Shown here piece after piece: positions 1 to 6,235 of a stretch of DNA of 14,551 bases. The DNA comes from Actinomycetota bacterium (GTDB taxonomy: Bacteria; Actinomycetota; Actinomycetes; Nanopelagicales; Nanopelagicaceae). The notes beneath the pieces were generated by a model. That model ran no database searches. It was not told the origin of the DNA and worked only from the letters and a program-made list of their open reading frames with translations. The number at the start of each line of letters is the position of its first letter. The stretch's first letter is position 1. Position numbers and translations under genes: made by a program. Where the stretch lies: positions 1-14,551 of the forward strand of contig CANIAV010000010.1 of assembly GCA_947465365.1 (NCBI GenBank). Reading direction: 5' to 3'.

Positions 1-63
1 CCTTCGGTATTTCTCTATATGGGTTATGCCGTCTATATGAATATCCGCGATCGACGTAAATAG
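1..63 (+). CDS. C-terminal end of a probable membrane protein (partial)
   Basis: The first frame is open from the window edge and ends at TAG (61-63). It gives 20 residues: PSVFLYMGYAVYMNIRDRRK. A hydrophobic stretch followed by a basic tail (RDRRK) is what the last transmembrane helix and cytoplasmic end of an inner-membrane protein look like, for example a transporter. The next gene starts only 4 nt downstream on the same strand, with no obvious promoter or ribosome site between them, so the two are probably co-transcribed. Too little is present to name a family, and a chance open frame cannot be excluded. Confidence 0.5.
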   Translation, partial: PSVFLYMGYAVYMNIRDRRK

Positions 64-67
64 ATTT

Positions 68-616
68 ATGGCAGCTAAAGATCCGAGCCGTGAGTCGTGT
101 TTTCCCGCGATAGAGAAAAAGTACGGCGAGAAGATGAAGTATTGGTTTGGCGTTATGGCGAAGTTGGAAGGTAGAAAGTATCCAGAGCAGATCGCGCACC
201 TGCGTGAGAATTATGGTTTTTCACAAGCCCATGCCAATGCCTTAGTTATGTATTCACGTGGGTCCACATCGGCTCAACGTTTTGATAAACCGGCGGACTA
301 TTACAAAACTATTACACCCGAACAAGCCAAAACGGTACGGGCGATAATGAAAGTGATCCAAACCAAGTATCCAAAGCTAGAACTTGTTATGGCTTGGAAT
401 CAACCAATGCTGCGTGATGGAAGTAAATATGTCTTTGGTATTTCTGCCACCAAGGGTTACTTGCTAATGGCTCCCTGGAGTACTGATGTACTGGATGCCT
501 TTCGCCCAAAGCTTGATGGCTACATAGTAAATAAGAAGACGATTCAGATTCCCAGCGACTGGGAAGTCGATAGCAAGCTATTGCTACAGATCGTTAAGGC
601 GCGTTTAGCCGAGTAG
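68..616 (+). CDS. DUF4287-DUF1801 domain protein
   Basis: The 182-residue protein has two small domains of unknown biochemical role. Residues about 10-65 match DUF4287 (key stretches YWFGVMAKLEGRKYPEQIA and GFSQAHANALVMYSRG). Residues about 78-180 match DUF1801, the YdhG-like fold (TITPEQAKTVRAI, LELVMAWNQPML, LLMAPWS, and the closing DWEVDSKLL..IVKARLAE). The two domains are commonly found fused in Actinobacteria and other bacteria, and the length fits that architecture. No signal peptide or membrane segment is visible, so it should be cytoplasmic. The ATG at 68 is chosen because the domain begins within the first ten residues and the upstream gene ends at 63; no clear Shine-Dalgarno is seen. 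It lies 18 nt upstream of acdS, which suggests one operon. Family assignment is firm; function is unknown. Confidence 0.88.
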   Translation: MAAKDPSRESCFPAIEKKYGEKMKYWFGVMAKLEGRKYPEQIAHLRENYGFSQAHANALVMYSRGSTSAQRFDKPADYYKTITPEQAKTVRAIMKVIQTKYPKLELVMAWNQPMLRDGSKYVFGISATKGYLLMAPWSTDVLDAFRPKLDGYIVNKKTIQIPSDWEVDSKLLLQIVKARLAE

Positions 617-620
617 TTGT

Positions 621-627
621 GAGAGGA
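621..627 (+). promoter_or_regulatory. Shine-Dalgarno site of acdS
   Basis: GAGAGGA lies 7 nt before the ATG at 635, in the 18-nt gap after the DUF4287-DUF1801 gene. It is one of the few clear ribosome binding sites in the window and supports both the chosen acdS start and co-transcription with the upstream gene. Confidence 0.7.
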
Positions 628-634
628 TCCTGCA

Positions 635-1651
635 ATGACTAGAGCCAAGCTGGAATCCTTTGCCAAAGAGAAATTAACTTTCGGCGCCTCTCCCCTGCAG
701 CGACTAGATCGCTTAACTGAGCACCTGGGCGGGAAAGTTGAAATTTGGGCCAAGCGCGAAGACGTTAACTCTGGTCTTGCTTATGGCGGAAATAAAACTC
801 GCAAACTCGAATATTTGGCAGCCGAAGCGCTAGCAACTGGTTGTGACACTCTTGTGTCGATCGGTGGGGTGCAGTCCAACCACACACGCCAAGTTGCCGC
901 AGTGGCTGCACACCTTGGACTCAAATGTGTACTTGTTCAAGAACACTGGGTTGATTGGGAAGAAGCTAATTACGAAAAGACCGGAAATATTTTATTAAGT
1001 CGCATCATGGGCGCAGAAGTTCGCTTAGATCCAGCAGGGTTCGATATTGGTTTCCGTAAATCTTGGGAAGATGCGATCGCTGATGTAATTGCGCGCGGCG
1101 GTAAGCCTTATCCAATTCCAGCAGGCGCATCTGATCATCCACTTGGAGGACACGGCTTCGCCGGTTGGGCCTTTGAAGTTGAAGACCAAGAGAAGGAACT
1201 TGGATTTAAGTTTGATAACTTCATCGTCTGTTCCGTTACTGGTTCAACGCAAGGCGGAATGATTGCTGGATTTGCCCACTCAGACCGTGCCGAATCAGTA
1301 ATCGGAATCGATGCCTCTGCCACAGTTGAAAAGACTTGGGATCAAATCAAACGAATCGCATCACGTACGGCTGCGGCGATTGATTTAGGACGCGAATTAC
1401 GTGACTCTGAAATCGTTCTGCTGGATCGTTGGCATGATGACATTTATGGAGTTGCTGGTCCTCGGACAATCGAGGCAATTCGTTTAGCGGGTAGCCTCGA
1501 AGGAATGATCACTGACCCCGTTTATGAAGGTAAATCGATGGCAGGCATGATCGATTTGATTCGTGAAGGATTTTTCAAAGAAGGCTCACGAGTTTTATAT
1601 GCACACCTGGGCGGACAACCTGCAATTAATGGTTACACCGGAGCCTTTTAA
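635..1651 (+). CDS. acdS: 1-aminocyclopropane-1-carboxylate (ACC) deaminase
   Basis: PLP enzyme of the tryptophan-synthase-beta fold that opens ACC, the plant ethylene precursor, to 2-oxobutanoate and ammonia. The 338 residues equal the usual AcdS length. The start context [26 protein letters not shown] lysine K54 in [11 protein letters not shown]81 in [12 protein letters not shown], the phosphate-loop segment [12 protein letters not shown]297 and E298 in DPVYEGKSM, and L325 in YAHLGG are all present. Compared with Pseudomonas AcdS (K51, S78, Y294, E295, L322, from memory) every key residue is conserved with a constant offset of three. The Glu and Leu are the residues reported to separate true ACC deaminases from D-cysteine desulfhydrases. 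No signal peptide is seen, so it is cytoplasmic. It has its own Shine-Dalgarno and ends in a strong terminator. In a free-living planktonic cell its likely job is to use ACC or a related amino acid as a nitrogen and carbon source; that is inference. Confidence 0.93.
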   Translation: MTRAKLESFAKEKLTFGASPLQRLDRLTEHLGGKVEIWAKREDVNSGLAYGGNKTRKLEYLAAEALATGCDTLVSIGGVQSNHTRQVAAVAAHLGLKCVLVQEHWVDWEEANYEKTGNILLSRIMGAEVRLDPAGFDIGFRKSWEDAIADVIARGGKPYPIPAGASDHPLGGHGFAGWAFEVEDQEKELGFKFDNFIVCSVTGSTQGGMIAGFAHSDRAESVIGIDASATVEKTWDQIKRIASRTAAAIDLGRELRDSEIVLLDRWHDDIYGVAGPRTIEAIRLAGSLEGMITDPVYEGKSMAGMIDLIREGFFKEGSRVLYAHLGGQPAINGYTGAF

Positions 1652-1670
1652 AAGCTAAAAATTGCAAAGA

Positions 1671-1709
1671 AAAGCTGGGTGGGCCCTCGACCTCCCACCC
1701 AGCTTTTTT
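1671..1709. terminator. Bidirectional rho-independent terminator between acdS and the phoX-like gene
   Basis: A 13-bp perfect stem, AAAGCTGGGTGGG (1671-1683) pairing with CCCACCCAGCTTT (1694-1706), encloses a 10-nt loop. It is followed by a T run (1704-1709) on the plus strand and preceded by an A-rich stretch (1666-1673) that reads as a T tract on the minus strand. It sits in the 67-bp gap between the converging acdS (stop 1651) and phoX-like gene (stop 1719), so it can end transcription from both sides. Confidence 0.93.
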
Positions 1710-1718
1710 CTCTGTCCC

Positions 1719-3326
1719 TTAGTTAGAAAATACCGCGTTCCAATCAGAGATTGTCATTAGGTAGTAAGCGCCACCTTCGATAGTCGCCTTATCAATGGCG
1801 AGCTTTCTTGGAGCGCTCTTAGAAGGAAGGTCTGGTCGAGCCAACGCTCCACCAGTTGTGTGAACCTGAGCATTGAAGAAGAAGTAATGGTTCTTATCGT
1901 TTGAACTTGTTGCGAGCAACTTGGTTACATTGATAATTCCAGATGATTCTTCATCGATGGTCATGAACTGCGCGCCGTCTGCTGCGAAGTAATCTTTATT
2001 AAACTCGGCAAGTACAGCTATTTTCTTATCTGACGGACGGAAAGCAAAAATGCGGGATACGTGCGCATTGGCGCCTGGATCTTCTTGAATCAGAACGATT
2101 CCATCTTCGGTAAGCCCTAAGTTATCGGGCTTGCTGAAATATGGAGCTTCTGAACCATCAAGCAACATCTCCAACTTTGCACCCAACTCTGGCTTTTGGC
2201 CATCAACGAATGTTAGGCGCCATAGCGCGCCACCATCACGAGAAATTGTTGGCTCAGCTGGATTTGGTTTAGTTGCGGCAGCGTCCTTATTTGATTCAGT
2301 TGTAATGAAGTAGAAGACATTTGGATTTGACGGATCCCATTCGCCATCTTCGACGCGTGACATCTCAGTTCCCTTTTCAGCATGATCCTTCTGCTGCGTC
2401 GCTTGATCTGCGTTCCAGATTGTCTTCTTAAAATCAACAGAGACTGGGTTGTTCTTGCCGTACTTAGCACGGAAAGCGTTGTCGTTTGCGATATCTGGGA
2501 TGCTCATAACGTGTACATCACCGTTAGTGAGACCTGCCTTGTCAGCGAATGTACCAGAGGTTGTCTTCTTGCCAACATACATAAAGAGTTGGCTATCGAC
2601 TGCTGAGCCATCTTCATTGCCCATCACAACAGTGTTGATTCCTGGCTTTAGATTTGGCATCAGGTTCTCCCATGATGCAAGACCCATACGTGGCAATTGA
2701 ATTCCGTGGCCATCCATATCAAATGCGAAGCCGCGTGCATATCCGCTATCGCCATCTTCTTCACCGCTTAGGAATACTCCACCTTCGTAGCCATAAGTTG
2801 TAGCACCATCTTTGAAAGCGAGATTGCCAGCTTGAACCAAAGTTGCAGAACAGAAACGGGAAATGTTCCAGTCCAAACCTTTAGTTGTTCCAGCAGGGGC
2901 CGCACCGATCGGTGTATCGCCGTAAGTGCCGGTGTTGTAGTTGTAGTACTTGATGTCTTGAATGAAGTTCTTAGCCGATGTAATACGACCAGTCTTGGTT
3001 GCGTAATTGAACTCTGTAATGGATACGCCCCATTGTGAAGTTGAGGACTTTGAAAGCTGAGCAAGTGGAGAATATGAAGGAATTTCGTGAACTGAGAGAA
3101 GGGTTACATCTCCAGCTGCATTCTTGTATGCGCCCATGCCGTCTGGAATACCGCGTACAACGGTGCTGGTTATCTTGTCGCCTGTATAGGCGATTGGCTT
3201 AATTGAAACGCCAGATGCAACTGGAAGAATATAGACAGGCTTTAAAGAGGCCGAATATGCAACGCCTCCGGATACAGCAACTGCCATAACGGCAATAGCT
3301 GCGCCAATTTTTACGCTAGTTTTCAT
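1719..3326 (-). CDS. Secreted PhoX/DUF839-like protein (putative phosphatase)
   Basis: This 535-residue protein begins with a Sec-type signal peptide: two lysines, a hydrophobic core at about 7-23, and a likely cleavage near residue 25 (AYS/A). It should be extracellular or cell-surface. The body resembles the PhoX/DUF839 beta-propeller family: DGMGAYKN with LLSVHEIP (62-83), FLSGEEDG (185-192), SRVEDGEWDP with FYFITT (323-343), GALWRLTF (366-373) and KPDNLGLTEDGIVLIQED (399-416). PhoX enzymes are iron/calcium alkaline phosphatases that release phosphate from organic esters. Two oddities weaken a direct equation. There is no twin-arginine motif, whereas classical PhoX is Tat-exported. The family's TCEE segment, as I recall it, reads SGEE here, so the metal-binding Cys may be missing; a Cys does occur at 159. 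It is last in the minus-strand hydrolase cluster, 123 bp after the amidase. Fold family is likely; activity and substrate are uncertain. Confidence 0.72.
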   Translation of the reverse strand: MKTSVKIGAAIAVMAVAVSGGVAYSASLKPVYILPVASGVSIKPIAYTGDKITSTVVRGIPDGMGAYKNAAGDVTLLSVHEIPSYSPLAQLSKSSTSQWGVSITEFNYATKTGRITSAKNFIQDIKYYNYNTGTYGDTPIGAAPAGTTKGLDWNISRFCSATLVQAGNLAFKDGATTYGYEGGVFLSGEEDGDSGYARGFAFDMDGHGIQLPRMGLASWENLMPNLKPGINTVVMGNEDGSAVDSQLFMYVGKKTTSGTFADKAGLTNGDVHVMSIPDIANDNAFRAKYGKNNPVSVDFKKTIWNADQATQQKDHAEKGTEMSRVEDGEWDPSNPNVFYFITTESNKDAAATKPNPAEPTISRDGGALWRLTFVDGQKPELGAKLEMLLDGSEAPYFSKPDNLGLTEDGIVLIQEDPGANAHVSRIFAFRPSDKKIAVLAEFNKDYFAADGAQFMTIDEESSGIINVTKLLATSSNDKNHYFFFNAQVHTTGGALARPDLPSKSAPRKLAIDKATIEGGAYYLMTISDWNAVFSN

Positions 3327-3359
3327 TGAATACCAATCTTGCGTTCCCAGGGTAGGGGC

Positions 3360-3370
3360 GAGAATTTCTC
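3360..3370. promoter_or_regulatory. Palindrome in the leader of the phoX-like gene
   Basis: GAGAATTTCTC is a perfect 5+1+5 inverted repeat lying 34-44 bp upstream of the phoX-like ATG (3326). It is in the 123-bp gap after the amidase, the longest gap in this minus-strand cluster. Such a gap would fit a separate promoter and operator for the secreted protein. A weak -10-like TACCCT (minus strand, 3349-3354) lies between the palindrome and the start. This could also be a chance AT-rich palindrome. Confidence 0.3.
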
Positions 3371-3449
3371 ACTCGCGCAAGGTATGTCGGTTCTCTTACG
3401 TCGCGGTTAATTACCGGAGTACCGAAACCAAACTCTTAGATATTTTTAG

Positions 3450-4790
3450 TTAATTTTTCGTGAACGTAGGGGTTAATACGCCTATGTCTAGAACTCGTTC
3501 AATTTGAGCCATGGCAGTAATCAATCTCGTTTCTTCATTAGCGCGCGATACAACTCCGACTCCCACCGGTAGCCCATCAACAAACCCCATAGGTAAGCAA
3601 CCGATCGGAGTACCTGCAATTGCCGGTGCCATAGTTATCCAAGTCGCAGATGAGAAATCATCGCCGCCACCGAGGTTGCTCTTCCAGGCAGGTGCATAAG
3701 TCTCACCAATCAAGATATCGAAGTCAGCAAAGGCGGGATTTAGCACACGATTTAGCGCCCAATCGAGATTTTCTTTACGAAGCTTTGCATAATTTGAATT
3801 GCGCCCGCCCAGTTGTAGCGCCTGCTCGAAGTATTCCTGCCCGAAATGTTTCATCTCCGCGCTTGCATTATCGATATTGAATTTGACTACATCCGATAGC
3901 GAGTGCACTCGAGCCCCAGCACGACCAGTGAGGTACGTTGCTAAGTCTTCATTTAACTCGTGCATTAAGACTTGGAACTCAGCTGTCCCATCTTCATCGG
4001 TTGGAGCCGGCAGAGAAATTTCAGTTATCTTGATATTTGCCGAACTCATCTTTGAGAGTAATTCTGCAAATAATTGATTTGTCCCAGAATCTTCAGTCGC
4101 CCATTCCTTCACATATGCGATGCGCAGTGGTTCATCTGAATTAACTGCCTTTGTGTATAGATTCTTATTGGTAAGTACATCTAATAGCGCCGCTGTTTGG
4201 GCAACGGTCTGCGCCATTGGCCCGGGCGTATCTTGGCTGGCGCTAATTGGAATCATCGCATCGCGCGGAATTGCACCAACCGTTGGCTTAATTCCAACAC
4301 AACCATTTAGCGATGCCGGACAAACAATCGAACCGTCGGTTTCGCTACCGACAGCCATCGAAACCAGGCCGGCACTGACAGCTGCACCTGATCCAGAAGA
4401 AGAACCACCAGCGCTGTGCGCATGCTTCCATGGGTTTGCTGTCAATCCGCCGACCGCTGACCAGCCACTGGTGGATTTTCCAGAACGAATGTTTGCCCAT
4501 TCTGAAAGATTAGTTGCACCAATGATGGTGGCGCCGGCTGCGCGCAAACGTTTAGCGATCGTTGAATCTCTGACGACTTCGGTATCTTGCAGAGCAAGAG
4601 AACCTGCGGTCGCTGGTAAGCCAATTGCCTCAATATTGTCTTTGATCAGTATTGGAATACCAGAAAGCGGGCCAGATACTTCATTAAATTTGAGATCTTT
4701 CGTTAAGGCCAATATCGAATTTAGTTGGTATCCGCTCTGATCTACATCTGCAATCTTCTGTAGAGATTCTTCAATCTTTGAAAAATCCAA
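3450..4790 (-). CDS. Amidase-signature family hydrolase, TTG start
   Basis: The 446-residue protein has the Ser-cisSer-Lys triad of the amidase signature family. Lys50 lies in IPILIKDNI, the cis-Ser is probably Ser130 in AGGSSSGSG, and the nucleophile is Ser154 in GSETDGSIVCPAS. The following VGIKPTVG and ISASQDTPGPMAQT segments match the GatA-like amidases of unknown substrate found in bacteria and plants. Acting alone, without GatB/GatC nearby, it more likely hydrolyses small amides than makes Gln-tRNA. No export signal is visible. The start is unusual. TTG at 4790 directly follows the TAA (4791-4793) of the upstream hydrolase in the same frame, there is no in-frame ATG before residue 145, and no clear Shine-Dalgarno. 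The family's usual first helix (about 20 residues) appears to be missing, but the conserved DQSGYQLNSIL segment is retained. Family is certain; substrate is unknown. Confidence 0.88.
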   Translation of the reverse strand: MDFSKIEESLQKIADVDQSGYQLNSILALTKDLKFNEVSGPLSGIPILIKDNIEAIGLPATAGSLALQDTEVVRDSTIAKRLRAAGATIIGATNLSEWANIRSGKSTSGWSAVGGLTANPWKHAHSAGGSSSGSGAAVSAGLVSMAVGSETDGSIVCPASLNGCVGIKPTVGAIPRDAMIPISASQDTPGPMAQTVAQTAALLDVLTNKNLYTKAVNSDEPLRIAYVKEWATEDSGTNQLFAELLSKMSSANIKITEISLPAPTDEDGTAEFQVLMHELNEDLATYLTGRAGARVHSLSDVVKFNIDNASAEMKHFGQEYFEQALQLGGRNSNYAKLRKENLDWALNRVLNPAFADFDILIGETYAPAWKSNLGGGDDFSSATWITMAPAIAGTPIGCLPMGFVDGLPVGVGVVSRANEETRLITAMAQIERVLDIGVLTPTFTKN

Positions 4791-5561
4791 TTACGAACAC
4801 TGGCTTTCTATAAAGATGCGAGAATTTTCAAAGATGATTTCGGCATCATAATCAATTGTGGCCACGTGATAGCTATTAGTTAGTTCAATTCGTTGCTTAA
4901 TTCGGGAACCAACGCCCTTCATTACGATCTCCGTATTGGATACCGGCAAGGTGTGATCATCGACGCTGTGGAAGAGCTGCATCGGCACAGTCACATCATG
5001 CAATCGCTCGCGCGTGTATTTAAGCATTTTCAATAGTTCATAAACGCCTCTAGTTGGCAGTGCGTCATAACCCCATTCGGTTACACCCGGGCGCTTAATG
5101 TCATCGCCAACTGATTTACGTAATTTCTGAAAGCGAGATAAGAAGAAGGCAATCTTTGGGCCGATAAATGCGACGTGGATCATCGGATTGACCAAGATAA
5201 TCCCGGTCAATTTATTTGAAGCTTTTGCGGCTATATGTAGCGTTGTCCCACCACCCATGGATAGCCCGCAAACAAATATCTTGGTGCAAGTCTTTTGTAA
5301 TTCGGCGATCTCGGCTTCAACCTTTGCCGGCCATTGCTCCCATTTAATTTCATTTAAATCTTCTGGCTTTGTTCCATGTCCCGGCAACAATGGGACTCGC
5401 ACGGTGTAACCCTTTTGGTTTAAATACTCAGCCCAGGGACGCATTCCGGCAGGAGAACCGGTATATCCGTGCACCAGAACAACACCGATCTCTTTATTTG
5501 CACCGGTTCCAATTGCTGACCAATCTGAAACCAAACCTGCAGGTGCGCCAATTACTGTCAT
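4791..5561 (-). CDS. Alpha/beta hydrolase, Est30/monoacylglycerol lipase-type carboxylesterase
   Basis: The 256 residues match the compact carboxylesterase / monoacylglycerol lipase group. HGYTGSP (31-37) forms the oxyanion region. The nucleophile is Ser101 in the elbow GLSMGGG, the acid is probably Asp202 in HSVDDHTLP, and the base is His232 in NSYHVATIDYD. The segment LLPGHGTKPEDL with WEQWPAKVE is typical of this group. No signal peptide is seen, so it should act in the cytoplasm on short or medium-chain esters; the true substrate is unknown. It is the first gene of a minus-strand cluster with the amidase and the phoX-like gene. The ATG at 5561 has no Shine-Dalgarno. A TACGCT -10-like box (minus strand, 5568-5573) ends 6 nt before the ATG, so the mRNA is probably leaderless. 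The divergent exonuclease gene shares the 53-bp promoter region. Confidence 0.9.
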   Translation of the reverse strand: MTVIGAPAGLVSDWSAIGTGANKEIGVVLVHGYTGSPAGMRPWAEYLNQKGYTVRVPLLPGHGTKPEDLNEIKWEQWPAKVEAEIAELQKTCTKIFVCGLSMGGGTTLHIAAKASNKLTGIILVNPMIHVAFIGPKIAFFLSRFQKLRKSVGDDIKRPGVTEWGYDALPTRGVYELLKMLKYTRERLHDVTVPMQLFHSVDDHTLPVSNTEIVMKGVGSRIKQRIELTNSYHVATIDYDAEIIFENSRIFIESQCS

Positions 5562-5614
5562 ATCGCAAGCGTACTAAGTACTTAGTGTCAGAGCGATGGA
5601 TTAGCCTTACATTT
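5562..5614. promoter_or_regulatory. Divergent promoter region with two leaderless-type -10 boxes
   Basis: The 53-bp gap separates the hydrolase (minus, ATG ending at 5561) from the exonuclease (plus, ATG at 5615). On the minus strand TACGCT (5568-5573) is followed by 6 nt and then the ATG. On the plus strand TAGCCT (5602-5607) is followed by 7 nt and then the ATG. Both match the actinobacterial TANNNT -10 consensus at the spacing that places the transcription start on the start codon. Neither gene has a Shine-Dalgarno. No convincing -35 box is seen. Confidence 0.6.
5573..5586. promoter_or_regulatory. 14-bp perfect palindrome, candidate operator
   Basis: ACTAAGTACTTAGT is a perfect 7+7 inverted repeat. 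It abuts the predicted -10 box of the minus-strand hydrolase and lies 15 bp upstream of the predicted -10 box of the plus-strand exonuclease, roughly its -35 region. A dimeric regulator bound here could affect both promoters. No regulator gene lies beside it and the motif is not one I recognise. Confidence 0.5.
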
Positions 5615-6235
5615 ATGTCGGGTGCGGATCGTTTATTAGTTGATGTGCCCTTTGTCGTCTTTGACCTTGAGACCTCGGGGTCTGCGCCATCCACCGGCGC
5701 GGCCGTTACGGAAATCGGTGCCGTGAAAGTTTTAGGCGGGCATGTAATTGGTGAATTCCAAACCTTCGTAAATCCTGGGCACTATCTAACTGACTTCATT
5801 ACCGCACTTACTGGCATCACAGATTCGATGTTGGCCGATGCGCCAACCATCGATCAAGTACTACCAACTTTCTTAGATTTTCTTGGTTCCGGCCATGAAA
5901 CGGTTTTAGTCGCCCACAACGCACCATTTGATATGAGCTTTATGAAGGCTGCAGCGATCGCTCATGAATATGAATGGCCGGAATACAAAGTTGTAGATAC
6001 AGCGCGTGTGGCTCGTTACGTGCTTGATCGCGACGAAGTCCCCAACTGCAAGCTATCTACTCTTGCGCCGTTCTTCGGTTCTGCCACATCGCCGACTCAC
6101 CGCGCCTTAGATGATGCGCGCGCCACCGTCGACGTTTTGCACGGCATCTTTGAACGCCTTGGTACTCACGATGTGAAGACGCTTAATCAATTACTTCAAT
6201 TTAAACGCAAACGCGCCCGCCGCCCGTTAGATTAA
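5615..6235 (+). CDS. DEDDh 3'-5' exonuclease, DNA polymerase III epsilon-like
   Basis: Starting at the ATG at 5615 the protein has 206 residues and is essentially one exonuclease domain. ExoI is FDLETSG (D17, E19), ExoII is VAHNAPFDMSFM (D106), and ExoIII is HRALDDARATVDVL (H162, D167), giving the full DEDDh set for two-metal removal of 3' nucleotides. The basic tail FKRKRARRPLD may help bind nucleic acid. The frame stays open upstream to about 5369, but that part lies antisense to the hydrolase and reads as non-homologous sequence. The 5615 start is also supported by a leaderless-type -10 box just before it. Mycobacteria carry a DnaQ-like gene (Rv2191, fused to a UvrC-type domain, from memory) near trpD-ctaE; here there is no UvrC part. 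It could be a proofreading subunit or a repair/RNA-trimming exonuclease; the sequence does not decide. Confidence 0.88.
   Translation: MSGADRLLVDVPFVVFDLETSGSAPSTGAAVTEIGAVKVLGGHVIGEFQTFVNPGHYLTDFITALTGITDSMLADAPTIDQVLPTFLDFLGSGHETVLVAHNAPFDMSFMKAAAIAHEYEWPEYKVVDTARVARYVLDRDEVPNCKLSTLAPFFGSATSPTHRALDDARATVDVLHGIFERLGTHDVKTLNQLLQFKRKRARRPLD

Noticed and set aside
3382..3412. Possible PHO box upstream of the phoX-like gene (two AACCG copies on the minus strand)
   Set aside because: The copies are 16 bp apart rather than the 11-bp repeat spacing of actinobacterial PhoP sites, and the surrounding bases do not match the consensus.
4120..4740. Plus-strand open frame of 206 codons
   Set aside because: It is antisense to the amidase catalytic core, with composition of a shadow frame and no recognisable domain.
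5369..5614. Upstream extension of the exonuclease reading frame by about 82 codons
   Set aside because: It lies antisense to the well-conserved hydrolase N-terminus, reads as basic non-homologous sequence, and crosses the promoter region; the DEDDh domain starts right after the ATG at 5615.
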